A stretch of DNA of 64,000 nucleotides from Allolobophora icterica (lineage: Eukaryota > Annelida > Clitellata > Crassiclitellata > Lumbricidae). Made by a program: the position numbers and the translations under genes. The stretch is taken from contig OY744609.1 in the NCBI GenBank assembly GCA_963556255.1, forward strand, positions 4,113,910 through 4,177,909, written 5' to 3'. This document shows positions 29,621 to 62,923 of the stretch, piece after piece. The notes beneath the pieces are model-generated. The model made no database searches. It was not told where the DNA came from and saw only the letters and a program-made list of their open reading frames with translations. Position 1 is the first letter of the stretch, and each line of letters starts with the position of its first letter.

Positions 29621-30440
29621 AGCCGATGCCATTCTTCCATATTTTCTGCCTTTTCCTTAATTTCTTTATATCCTCATCTGTTTCATTTCTCCATCATCGA
29701 GTCCAGTAGCATATTTCTTGGTATTCCTGGGGCTTTCTTCCAATCAATTCGTCCTTCGAACACTGTCCTCAGCAGCGAATTTCCAAGCAGTGTGTGGCCA
29801 ATCCAGTTCATTTGTCACTACTTGTTTGTGTTGACAATTGATCTCTTGAACCAGTTGTATTATTATTATTACGAACATTTTTAACGCGCGCAAAGAGAGA
29901 GTTTAATGACATCCTTAAAGGCAACTAAGGCCGTTGACGTCGGCAGAAATTATTTGGGCACACTACAGCTGTAGCTATGTAGTATTTTCAGTGGGTGATA
30001 AGAAAAAGATCATTAGCGTCGCCCTCCTCCTTCCCCCAGTCTTGGGACTGGCACTGCCACAGTACAAGCAGTGACGGAGTTAACAGTAGTTTTGCTTATA
30101 GGCCGAATGTGACGCGAAATATCACGCGTTGAGGTGTAGTGTGTGTAATTATTATTCAACCATTTCCACCGTTCGTATGTCATAACGCAAAGAGTACAGT
30201 TAGATATTGCTACCGAATTGCTTTTTGTACATATAAGGCAAATGCAAACCTTTAAAAAGGTGTTGAAGGGACATCTATAATTAGCTGGCAGTACTTCTTA
30301 GTCAGTCACTTTTGTTGGGCCAATAGCTGGCCACTAATTACCATTAATTATTGCACAATGCGGGCCACTGTGGGCCAGCATAACAATGGAGCGTTAGGGT
30401 CTTCTTCAGGGTACACAATGCTTGCAAGGTAACCGTCTCG
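29620..30440. other. Intergenic stretch without recognised gene
   Basis: Nothing recognisable apart from a CGAACATTTTTAACGCGCGC-like fragment possibly related to the recurrent 'cells of size' repeat ends; no open frame worth reporting. Confidence 0.4.
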
Positions 30441-30452
30441 AAGGTAATCAAT

Positions 30453-30775
30453 CATAGGCGTAATTTGTGGGGGGTACGAGGGGTACCCGTACCCCCACTT
30501 TTCGGACTGGGGGTACTGTAGCCCCCACTTTTTAAACATTGTCAGTCAATATTTTTGTTATTGTGCCTTCCCAGAGAATGCAGTCTCCGCCAAAGTGCGA
30601 AAGTACTTAGATACACATGTAAACAGAGAGCCAAAATTAATGAGAATACTGACAGGGAATATGTTCAAATTGGCCACCATGCGAAAAGTGAAAGTGGAGA
30701 AGAAATTGGTACCCCCCCACTTTTTAGACCAAAGTATTGGTACCCCCCACTTTTTAGACTAAAGTTACGCCTCTG
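30453..30775. mobile_element. hAT-like MITE with TAATCAAT duplication
   Basis: Imperfect inverted termini CATAGGCGTAA / TTACGCCTCTG bound a 323-bp element. A perfect 8-bp duplication TAATCAAT is at 30445-30452 and 30776-30783. Inner subterminal repeats of TACCCCCCACTTTTTAGAC occur at both ends. It has no coding capacity. Confidence 0.85.
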
Positions 30776-31403
30776 TAATCAATCACTGCTTTATAGCCTA
30801 CTCGGGAAGTGCCGGTCCGAAGCTTGGATAAAGGAGGAGGGCAACACTAGCAATCTTCGTGGGTGGTGAGATGATTGAATGGTAACACGCTGGCACGAAG
30901 ATCAGAAGGATGCGAGTTCGATACTCGCTAGCCCCGTAAACTCAACATTTTCGCTCCGTATACACTCACTGGGGCGACTGTAATATAATAATAATAATAA
31001 TTATTTATTCTTTAATTAAGCGCCTGCAAACGCACTGCGCTGTACATGTACATGTTATGCGATAAACCTTAACTACTAACAGAACAGACAGCCTGCAAAT
31101 TTTGCAATACACGGCGCAATTACAGCCTACAAAGCATGTCCGCCTATGGGACTCGATCTCTGTACCTCTCGCACTCTACGCCAGATGTTATCCAATGCGA
31201 GTAGTAGGACAGATGGGTGCCTTGCAGGCTGCCATACAGTTAAATTCGACTCCTGCTACACTTGTTATCGTCTGCCACTACCATATCCTGTAGGCCTAAT
31301 CTTACTGCCTAGGCCTACTTGTCAGTTTGAATTTAATAAAGAATATTTAAACAGAAATAAAAATCTTATGATGCAGCGCCGACGTCAAACGGAAATTACC
31401 TAA

Positions 31404-31485
31404 TCGTTAATTTTATTTCGGATAATAATCGTTAATTTTATTTCGGATAATAATCGTTAATTTTATTTCGGATAATCTCAAATGA
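31404..31485 (+). repeat. Three-copy 29-bp tandem repeat
   Basis: AATCGTTAATTTTATTTCGG plus ATAAT occurs three times without differences. Confidence 0.9.
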
Positions 31486-31739
31486 TAAGTCAATGCAACT
31501 AAAACGGCCCTAGCTGCGATGTTGCTAAACACTATAATACTGTAATGAAATACATTTCCAATTGAACACCTTTGAAAAGCTTTCATTGTAATCTATATAT
31601 TTTTCAATCCCGTTAATAAGTGGAATCGCATTTATCCTTTCTAAACTGCACCTACAAGCGCTAGCCTACACCTGTAGTTGACGCTAAAATACACTAATAC
31701 AAATCTCTCTCTTCCTCAGCGTTACAGGGCCTACGTACA

Positions 31740-31985
31740 TCATCCGAACAAACCGCCTCAGCTATTTTAGAAGGCTCTCGTCCGTGCTGTGACTAAACCC
31801 TTCACAGTCCACACTCCACCAGACACCCCTGTCCTCAAATCACTCCACTGGCTTAAAACAAATAGAAAATATATACTCGTATTTAGTCATATCACTCACC
31901 TACCACACACTTCAATTGTCTCCGCCCCTCTACCTCCGTCAATTGTTCACGGTTCAACCGCCCCATCCCCCTCCCCCAACCCGCT
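31740..31985 (+). pseudogene. LINE RT fragment
   Basis: Reads VHTPPDTPVLKSLHWLKTNR and then a segment resembling YLH..I of CR1/L2-like RT C-termini (the 'P.LKSLHWL' motif is diagnostic). It is short and isolated. Confidence 0.6.
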
Positions 31986-32342
31986 CCTCTTGCAAATCGC
32001 GCCATGGCCATAGCTGTTCTACCTCTGTGGATAAGACTCACGCCAGTATTACGCCAATAATCTGATCCATCCTACGAACTCACCTCATGGTAGAGAATGT
32101 CAGTGTGGGGGAGCATTTTAGCACTCATCAGGTTATCATATGGGAATTACAATCATGGAGCAGACCCAGAAAATCAAAGCCTGTGTGAAAAGACCCAACT
32201 TCTTAAGCAGATTATGAGTTAGTAAGGAAAAGGTTAAGGGAAAGGATAAGGTAAGTGAAATAAATTGCATTGGCGCTATAGAAATTCTTAGATTATATTA
32301 GACTAGATTAGTAGGCCTACACCCAGAAATGGGTAGTGAATT

Positions 32343-32422
32343 GGGGACTTTCGGGTACAAGTTAACAAATAGGTGGCAGCAGCAGCAAGTGCACTGTAGT
32401 ATGTATTATCGCTCATTGCGTT
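32343..32422 (+). repeat. Left terminal inverted repeat of the ISL2EU-like element
   Basis: This stretch matches the reverse complement of about 37568-37643. The inner 39 bp has only a few mismatches; the outer 40 bp is clearly diverged, with an extra AGC triplet in this copy. Divergence of the outer end may mean old age or that the true terminus lies slightly inside. Confidence 0.7.
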
Positions 32423-32506
32423 CAGTGTGTGGTAACAGGCTAACAGCTATTTGTAGGAAGCGTTATTTTTGTTATTTCGTAAATTACGTTTTGTATTTGT
32501 CTCGAA

Positions 32507-34752
32507 ATGCCTTGCTGTTGCGTACCTGACTGCAGCAATAATCGTGATGGACACAGATTCCCTAGGGATGAGGCACAGAAAAGGCAATGGATTGTAGCAG
32601 TTAGACGTCAATCCTGGACCCCTACAAAGGCCAGCGTCGTGTGTACGAACCACTTCACAGTGGACGACTACATAACAGCAACATTCTACGGTTTGGACAT
32701 TAAAGTGCATTATTACCTAAGTAACGGGCATAGATGCAATTTCAGGGACGCCCACTATATGCATTACAAGCGACAATAAACCCTAACCGACCCTTGTGAC
32801 GCCACTTTCTGACCAGCTGCTGCCGATGGCCCGAGGCTTCTATGGCTGTGTGTATATTTGGGAGCTCGGAACTAATACAGTGCCAAGTACCAGACTTAGT
32901 AGCAATAATAACATCACTGCCAACTATTCCATTAATTTAAGGATGTATGTGAAAACATGGACTTCATTTGAAGAGATTATTTGCATTTAATAGTGCCAAT
33001 TCAAGTGTTTCTGTAACAAATTCTAGAAATCTCATTTGTTGTCAATAATGTGTTAGCTCAATCACCTTTGTTTGGAATTGTTTTGTGAAATTATTACTCT
33101 TTCGGTATGAACTGCTTAGTAATTTCCTAACTTGAGATGCAAACTTAGCACTGTTTAATGCTGTTGTTTATTTATCTTGTGTAATATAGTGTATTGTCTA
33201 ATACCATTTATTTGATGATATTAAGAATATATTTATATTCTGTGTGGATTATATTAACCAACTTGCTTATGCAATATTATACGGGTTGAGAGACATATTC
33301 TACTTGAAAGAAGAAGCTCCACAGGTGCATGGCTTAAATGATATTGTACATCCAAATATGTTTTAACTGCTTACTTGATTTAATTATTTATTATTGCCTT
33401 GTAACTTAGAGACACTAACTAATTACATTAATTAGCTTACATTTCATTTTTTCCATTTAGGAGACGAACCTCGTATTAATTATTTTACATTTCATTTTTC
33501 CCATTCAGGAGATGAACCTCAGATACACCGCCTTAAGAAAAATGCAGTGCCAAGTGTGTTTCCTTGGACCAAAACTACTGAGATTCCTGAGGCAACAGCA
33601 TCGAGAGAGCAGCGGGCAAAGAAACCTTCCTCTACTGCTACTCTACAGACTACAAGAAAAGAGAAGCAAAAACGACTCGTGTTGGAACAGGATCTACCCT
33701 TTGCTGCGGAGGAGATAGTTGCGTTGCCTGAAGAGACTTTGTTTGAATCTGTCGGTTTGTCTAATGAATTAAATTTGTGTACTGTAGAAGTGCAAACGAC
33801 AATTAGTATTGTTAATGACATGGTTGATAGTAGTACGCAGTCATACCAAAGTAAGGAACGCTTTTGTTATTCAGATTTCGTTACTGATGACAAGGGCATC
33901 CATTATTTTACTGGTTTGGAAACCTTCGATAAGTTTTTGTTCGTATTGAATACTTTGGGGCCAGCTGCCAATTGTTTACGGTATCTTTACGGTGCTGTAA
34001 GTCTTAATATAACTGACCAGTTTTTCCTTGTATTAATTAAATTGCGCCAGTACATTCCGAATTTTCAGCTGAGCCGCATGTTTGGAATTTCAACAACTGA
34101 AGTTTATAATATTTTCTTCACTTGGGTTAGGTTCATGTCTTTACAATGGAGGGAGACTTCAATATGGCCTTCACAAGATGTTGTTCGGTTTTATTCACCC
34201 ACAGATTTCACAAGTAAATTTCCAACGACTAGAGTGATCATTGATGGAACTGAATGTCCAATAAAAAGACCCAAAATGCCAAGTGCACAGCAGTCAACAT
34301 TTTCTACTTACAAAAATCGAAATACTGTGAAGGCTGTAATCGGGTCAACACCAGGTGGATTGGTATCTTATGTTTCACCAGCATTTGGTGGTTCAACTAG
34401 TGATAGACAAATCGTTGAACGTTCAGGATTAAATATCATGTGCAATTCAGGAGATTCAGTTATGGCTGATAAAGGTTTTAATGTTGAGGATCTTTTTCTC
34501 CCCTATAACATATCATTGAATATTCCAACTTTTTTCAGAAAGAAAAATAGAATGACTAGCGAAACAGTAATGAAGGATAAGAAAATTTCTTCCAAGAGAA
34601 TTCACATCGAACGTATAATCGGGCTGGGTAAAACGTATAAAATTCTTAAGAATTGCATGAATTCAACTGAGACTATGCTTTCTGGAGATATAATATTTGT
34701 GTGTTACATGTTATGTAACTTCCGTTCAGGGATTGTTTCAAGAAATGCTTAA
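32507..34752 (+). CDS. THAP-domain DDE transposase (DDE_Tnp_4 type), two exons
   Basis: Exon 1 is 32507-32690 and exon 2 is 33509-34752. Joining them (TAC G + GA GAT) gives YGDEPQIHRLKKNAVPSVF, the usual end of a THAP module, and a 475-residue protein. The THAP zinc finger is complete: MPCCCVPDC, the invariant Trp in RQWIVAVRR, and CTNHF. A helix-turn-helix-like region (QYIPNFQLSRMFGISTTEVYNIF) precedes the catalytic core. DDE residues are visible as Asp307 in VIIDGTECPI, Asp382 in VMADKGF and Glu429 in IHIERIIG. The protein should bind the terminal repeats and cut and paste the element in the nucleus. The donor (ACG/GTTTGG) is weak, but it is the only phase-1 site that gives a sensible junction. 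No frame damage is visible, so the gene may be functional. Confidence 0.87.
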
Positions 34753-34889
34753 TGAAAGCTTCAAGATTGCTTTACAGTTTTAATGGATGTCAAAAAGTAC
34801 ATTGCTTTAACTGAATAGTATGATAAGTCGATGGTGATCAACAGTAAATTTTGAATAACCTTTATAACACTTGCATTTCAATGACATTG

Positions 34890-34895
34890 TTTATT
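34890..34895 (-). terminator. AATAAA poly(A) signal, nuclease gene of the transposon
   Basis: TTTATT on the + strand reads AATAAA on the - strand, about 75 bp past the stop codon of the SAP-SWIM-YqaJ gene. Position and orientation fit; processing is inferred. Confidence 0.45.
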
Positions 34896-34970
34896 AATCG
34901 AAATATTGTACATAAAAAACAAAGTACTCTTAAATACTGTTCACACAAGTTGCAGAACTATACGAACTGT

Positions 34971-37511
34971 TTACACTTTGTAATTAAATGTGTACTTTCT
35001 GCTGTTTCTGTACAGGTGATAATCTAGAAGTGCCTTCATGAAGTGATTGTCATAAAAATGTTTCAGTTTATTTGTCATGGTAGATATGAAAATGTCATTT
35101 CGTTTAATGCGTATTGTTTTCATGTCTAACTGTGTGTATACCACAAAGTCACAATATTCTCTGCCAGTACACAGTAGCTGACCTTGCACCTGATAATAAT
35201 AATCATGATTGTCTCTCAAACACAAACTATCATTCTCCACCACAAGATATGGCACAGTAACATCATTAATGACACTATGGCGTGCTGAATATGGACATTT
35301 CACTTCTAGCACGATGATATCATTAACTAGTCCATCGGGACTGGCAGCGAGAAATGGCAAATCTTTGCAAACAAAAATGCCACACTCCTGCACCTGAACA
35401 TTGTTCTCCGATTTGTAGGCCATTACAGCCACAGCTTCATACTGAAGACCGTATCTAACTGATGCAGTTGAAAATTGAACAGGCGTCATCAAATTTTTAC
35501 ACAGCGTATCCATATCGGTCCTGCTAGTAGCTTTACAAATACGTCCAAAATTGGAAGAATGAATTCTCTTCCGCCTTTCTTCCTTCCATGCTGCATTTGA
35601 GATTTGTCCCCTTGTTTGGATCTCTAACTGCTCAGCTTCATTGGGTGTTATGGCGTTAACTTTCAGATTCTGTAAACACATAGACTCCGGAGAAGTGCAA
35701 AAGTAATCATGATCATTGTAGAATGCATAAAGGTTACAAGGAGGAACAGTTTGCAAAATGGGCATAGTTGGAGATTTATGTGCATAGTTGATGCATGTAT
35801 TACGAAAAAATGCAGGATAGGATTTCAGATTTTTGAAGTCACTCGGGCGTGGATCATAACTTGACTGTGAGAATATGCTGCCGATCAATGAATTGGGACG
35901 TAAATTCAGAGCAGTACTTTTTTGTGGAGAGCCTTTAAATTTCTTGCATTTATTAAAGGTTTGTAGTTTCTGTGTACATGTTTCATGCAGCACAACACAA
36001 TTACCCATTGATATCTGTGCTAAGCCATAAAACAGAGCACATACATGCTTACAATGTGCTGTTGGTCCCATGCCAACAGCACACTCACACTGGCACTCTA
36101 ATATAACACCTGATATGTCTAAAACTATGTCAACAACATAAATAACAGATTTCTTCATTTCAGCGCAAAATCGTGCACGGAAGTAATAGTTTGTGTTGTC
36201 TTCCGCTACACGTAGCGAAAGGAGATGACGATCCTTGTAGAGGTTGACAGCTTTGTCGTCCAGGCTTTTGCCGATTGCCTGCAGGTAGCTTGTAGCATGA
36301 ACTTCACGGAATGTCACAAACTAGAAACAGACAAAGAAACTGAGCGTTACACGGTATTGTGTAAGCACAACGTTACATGTGAGGCATGGTGGCGCAGTGG
36401 TTAAGTACGTTGCCCTGCGGCCGGAGCGTCACAGGTTCGAACCCCAACCGAAACCATCGTGTACGGACCTTGAGCAAGTCCTTCACTCACAAGTCACGCT
36501 CACTGCGCTTCGGCGTGAAACTCTGACACACCTGCTTGCGGGCTGTTGTCGGGACCGCCTCTGAGTAGTAGTGGACTAAAAGATGCGGTATAGAAATATA
36601 CACATACATACATACATGTATCACCCACTATGGCTGATTTGATCATGCATAATATTATGTTTGTATCATACTGAATAGTGATATCATTTATTTCTCATAC
36701 AGTGCAGATATTAGGCCGAAGTGTTTTGTTGATTAGAATAGAGTAATTTGTTATTTCTCCTAAACGAAGTTTGTTTTTTCTTCCCATTACTATTACTTAA
36801 TGGGTAAAACATACTTGATGAGCCATAACAGAAATTCACGTATCTCCAGGACATCTGTGTGCTCTCAAGATTTTGTGACAAAGTGAAACACAAAAGAAAA
36901 AATTCATTGCTACAATAATTTCACTTCAATAGAATGGGAAATATTTGCTGCTAAGCAAATGAAATTCAACGTCAGTTGCCTCCGTTACATCCTTGTACAA
37001 GCTGACATCAGGTGTATTGAGTGTGTATTCTGTAACGACTTCAGAACATCCAGACATAGCATCGAAGGACTCCAACCTGCGAAAAACAAGCAAAGTTAAT
37101 GCTCACTTCATCCATTGCCAACTGTTTCATTAGTAAATTATTAAATTTGACGCCAAAGCAGGCAGCGCACGTAGTACAAGCCGCGCCCAGTGTGTATATT
37201 TGGGACCCCGATACTAATAGAGTGCCGGATACGGCAACCAAGAATATCTTACAAAATTGTTACAAACTTACTAAATATATTCTGCAAGAATTGGAGCATA
37301 AAGATATGTACATAATTATAAGAAATAATACGAGCAGTTCTGCTTCAATAGCTCGTTTGGCTCGAGTCAAATGAAATAAACATCTTTACCTTGCCACTAA
37401 ATCATTCTTCCTTCCCGCTAGCCTCAGGTTTCGACGCCTTAATTCAGACCTTAGCTGAACCAGGGACAACGCTCCGTACTGGTTTGAAGAACTTCCAGCT
37501 TTTGGTTCCAT
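34971..37511 (-). CDS. SAP-SWIM-YqaJ nuclease-like protein of the transposon, three exons
   Basis: On the - strand, exon 1 is 37511-37390, exon 2 begins at 37076 and ends near 36997, and exon 3 is 36320-34971. The 1-to-2 junction is exact (AG+G) and yields a SAP motif, LVQLRSELRRRNLRLAG followed by RKNDLVARLESFD. Exon 3 has a SWIM zinc finger (CECAVGMGPTAHCKH) and then a YqaJ/lambda-exonuclease-like core: GLQYE, LAASPDG, LEVKCPY and YYYQVQGQL hold the expected Glu, Asp, Glu-X-Lys and Gln. In this family the fold is a metal-dependent DNA nuclease. SAP and SWIM suggest DNA binding, so processing of transposition intermediates is a reasonable inference. The exon 2 donor (GAT/GTAACG) is the least certain part. 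Confidence 0.83.
36378..36605 (+). repeat. tRNA-derived SINE-C inside the ISL2EU-like element
   Basis: Head GGTGGCGCAGTGGTTAAGTA and CACAGGTTCGAACCCC, then CTTGAGCAAGTCCTTCACTC. It lies between exons 2 and 3 of the nuclease gene, so in that gene's intron. A related copy is at 58628. Confidence 0.68.
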
Positions 37512-37567
37512 TTGAAACTGTTATTTATTAATTTTCTTTAATCACTTGTCTATTATCTACTACACGT

Positions 37568-37643
37568 AAACAATGAACGATAATAGATACTAAAGTGCAC
37601 TTGCTCGTGGCACATCTATCGACAAAATAGAGAACTAGAGCCC
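37568..37643 (-). repeat. Right terminal inverted repeat of the ISL2EU-like element
   Basis: Read on the - strand it starts AGGGCTCTAGTT and ends in CTATTATCGTTCATTG, pairing with the left end. It lies 57 bp upstream of the start codon of the nuclease gene, so it may also hold that gene's promoter. Confidence 0.7.
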
Positions 37644-37649
37644 TGAAAA

Positions 37650-38750
37650 CTCGTCATTATTACAAAACTGCGGGCTAGCCACCAATGTTCGTTCATTGCA
37701 CATTGGATACGCGCCCTTGTCAGTCTGTCAACTATAGACTTCACAACAATAGTCGCTATTTTTACACGACGCAGCGGGAGTTGAATCCCAAACGCAGAGG
37801 TGAAGGACAGGCGTTATCTCCGGATTTTTGTAGCGCCCGTTACAGCCAAGGCGATCGTTGAAATCAACTTATTCACAGTCGCTCAGTCAAAAACAAAATG
37901 GGTGAGGCAGATGAGGTCAAATTCGGGTCAAGGTCGAGTTCAAAGAGTTACGCAAGTCGCAGGAGGCAGTCAAACAGCTTTAGTGAAATAATTATCAATT
38001 AATAATAAGTGAAAGCTTACATACTTACTTGCATATTATTAGTGACGTCAAATTAATAATAAGTGCAAGCGCTTACTTACTTACTTGCATATTATGCGTG
38101 ACGCCATCGTGACGTAATCTAGGTTTGTTGGAATGTTGAGCGTCGTTTGTTGGGAATGAATTTTAAAACTGTTGAAGTTTAGAAATAGTGGGGCCTCAGG
38201 TTTAAAAGTAATAATTGTCGATAAGAGTATAGACTGGACATTTGAGAAATACGACCGTTTATCGGTGCCTGAACATTCTCAGATTGTGTGTTTTAGACAT
38301 TTAAAAAAACACGCTTCGAACAGAAATAGAATCACCGAGTCGTTGAGAGACATTTTTGTAGCGACAGATTTAGTAGTCCTTAAAGGCAAGACTAAACAAC
38401 AACTGCCGAAGTAGTTTGGTGAGTTACTATTAGTTTGTTCACCTGTTTTCTTAAAATTCTGTACACAAGGATAATTATTTAATCTCTAAACGTCATCCAA
38501 ACGAAGTTAATCTTTTCTGAACTTCACGGCACCTGAACGAATTTAACTTTGAATTTTGCCTACCAAGGGAACATGTCGTACAACGGAGCTATTCAGCCCG
38601 CAATTAGTAGTAGTAGTAACGATGATGAAACAGTAGTAGTAAGATAATGATTCTAATAATAATAATATTAATTCAAATCGACAAACAGAGTAAGATTACA
38701 TTGAGACATGACAGTAAATCAATATATTAACTAAACACACGTTACGGCAG
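37650..38750. other. Stretch between the transposon and CDO
   Basis: Contains the duplication at 38000-38105. An 80-codon open frame (38172-38414) has no ATG start and no recognised motif. The CDO promoter presumably lies here. Confidence 0.4.
38000..38105 (+). repeat. Two-copy tandem duplication TTAATAATAAGTG
   Basis: About 55-60 bp units with TTAATAATAAGTGAAAGC and TACTTGCATATTAT each occur twice. Confidence 0.8.
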
Positions 38751-38754
38751 CCAT

Positions 38755-38858
38755 GCAAGGCGCCCGCCCGAGGGGATTGCGGGAATCGAACCGCGTACTG
38801 CTGCTCTCCTGCTGCTCTCCTGGCCATGAGTATTACCATTACTCTATCCCCTCGCCAA
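38755..38858 (-). repeat. tRNA-like sequence directly upstream of the CDO start codon
   Basis: On the - strand AGGGGATAGAGTAATGGTAA and CGCGGTTCGATTCCCGC are box A and box B, and the outer AGGGGAT pairs with ATCCCCT. The anticodon arm is disrupted by a duplicated GGAGAGCAGCA, so it is a tRNA pseudogene or SINE head, not a tRNA gene. A related head is at 30866-30965. Confidence 0.6.
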
Positions 38859-38860
38859 TT

Positions 38861-39559
38861 ATGATGATGACGACGAGTTCAATGAATCCTACAGATTTCG
38901 AAGACGAAAAGAATGTTCCTGCGATGAGCTCCCTAGCTAAACTCATCGAGGAACTGCGCAAGGTCTTCGCTCATGACCAGATGAATGTCGACCACGTCAA
39001 GGCTCTGCTGACCTCCTACAAAAGCGATCCAAACGATTGGAAACAGTACGCGAAGTTCGACGCTGTCAGATACACAAGGAACCTGATGGACAGTGGAAAT
39101 GGAAAGTTCAACCTGCTTGCGTTGTGTTGGGGTGAAGGTCATGGAAGCAGCATCCACGATCACAGTAGCGCTGACTGCTTCGTCAAGATGTTGGAAGGTC
39201 AGCTCAAGGAAACTATGTATGATTGGCCGACGCCCGAAGCAGAGGCTACTGGTCAAGCTATGATCGCCAAAGCCACCAACACGTACCACAAAGACGAAGT
39301 CTCCTTCATGAATGATTCGATGGGTCTACATCGGGTGGAGAACCCGAGTCAGTCAGACAAGGCGGTCAGTCTTCACCTCTACAGTCCGCCGTTCGAATGG
39401 TGTCTGACGTTTAACCAGAAGACTGGACATCGGCGCAAGGCAGAGTTCACCCTTTGGAGTAAATATGGACAACGGACGCCATCTGGAGTGGAGGCAACTG
39501 CCGGAAGTTCAAAAGTGCGTGATGTTTGCACGTCTCAAAGAGAAAGCGTGTCAACTTAA
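38861..39559 (+). CDS. CDO1: Cysteine dioxygenase (CDO1 family), uninterrupted 232-residue reading frame
   Basis: The enzyme oxidises L-cysteine to cysteine sulfinate using O2 and a non-haem ferrous iron, the first step of cysteine catabolism toward taurine and sulfate, in the cytosol. Signature blocks are KFDAVRYTRNLMDSGNGKFN, CWGEGHGSSIHDH, GLHRVEN and AVSLHLYSPPF. The three iron-binding histidines are His99, His101 and His157. Cys106 and Tyr174 correspond to the Cys-Tyr cofactor pair, and Arg73 to the substrate-binding Arg. Length matches the roughly 200-residue animal enzyme plus short ends. I start at the ATG run at 38861 because the upstream in-frame sequence is a tRNA-like repeat. No intron interrupts the domain, unlike the neighbouring genes and vertebrate CDO1. 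Confidence 0.95.
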   Translation: MMMTTSSMNPTDFEDEKNVPAMSSLAKLIEELRKVFAHDQMNVDHVKALLTSYKSDPNDWKQYAKFDAVRYTRNLMDSGNGKFNLLALCWGEGHGSSIHDHSSADCFVKMLEGQLKETMYDWPTPEAEATGQAMIAKATNTYHKDEVSFMNDSMGLHRVENPSQSDKAVSLHLYSPPFEWCLTFNQKTGHRRKAEFTLWSKYGQRTPSGVEATAGSSKVRDVCTSQRESVST

Positions 39560-39568
39560 GAAAGCAAC

Positions 39569-39608
39569 AATAAAATAGTTCTTTATTATAACAATTGTTG
39601 GCAATAAA
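39569..39608 (+). terminator. AATAAA poly(A) signals of the CDO gene
   Basis: AATAAA occurs at 39569 and again at 39603, just after the CDO stop codon at 39559. Either could direct cleavage. Confidence 0.6.
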
Positions 39609-39699
39609 TTGCGTGCGACATTCATGTCAACTCTGGCGGGACACATATCATAGTGGGCTACCTGTAAAGAGAACTTCATTATAACTTATGTAAGATATA

Positions 39700-39730
39700 A
39701 GTGATGATGATGATGATGTTGTTGATGATG

Positions 39731-39786
<56 letters not shown>

Positions 39787-39814
39787 AAAGGTGTTGATGA
39801 TGATGATGATGGTT

Positions 39815-39897
<83 letters not shown>

Positions 39898-40045
39898 GGT
39901 GGTGGTGGTGGTGGTGGTGATGATGATGATGATGATGATGGTGGTGGTGATGATGATGATGATGATGATGATGATGTTAATGATGATGATGATGATGATG
40001 ATGACAATGACGACGACGACGACGACGACGATGATGATGATGATA
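39700..40045 (+). repeat. (GAT)n/(GGT)n/(GAC)n trinucleotide tract before dynein exon 1
   Basis: A 345-bp GAT-rich tract ending about 25 bp before the acceptor at 40069. Confidence 0.97.
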
Positions 40046-40084
40046 TAATATTGCTTCTTTTCCCAACAGACTTCATCGTCGACC

Positions 40085-62923
<22,839 letters not shown>

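Larger units (their letters stand above)
32343..37643. mobile_element. ISL2EU-like (PIF/Harbinger-related) DNA transposon with two convergent genes, apparently intact
   Basis: The left segment around 32384-32422 and the right segment around 37568-37605 are inverted copies; AGCAAGTGCACT.TAGTAT is shared. Outward similarity is weaker but of equal length up to GGGGACTTT on the left and AGGGCTCTAG on the right. That puts the ends near 32343 and 37643 (about 5.3 kb). Inside are a + strand THAP-DDE transposase gene and a - strand SAP-SWIM-YqaJ gene, both without stops or frameshifts in their main exons. Pairing of a DDE_Tnp_4 transposase with a YqaJ-type nuclease is, as I recall, the hallmark of ISL2EU elements. 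I could not define a target-site duplication, so the ends carry a few bases of uncertainty. Confidence 0.8.

Noticed and set aside
38172..38414. 80-codon open frame
   Set aside because: No ATG, no splice-supported neighbours and no recognised motif; not called as a gene.
38755..38858. tRNA gene
   Set aside because: Boxes A and B and the outer stem are present, but the anticodon arm is broken by an inserted duplication; treated as tRNA-derived repeat.
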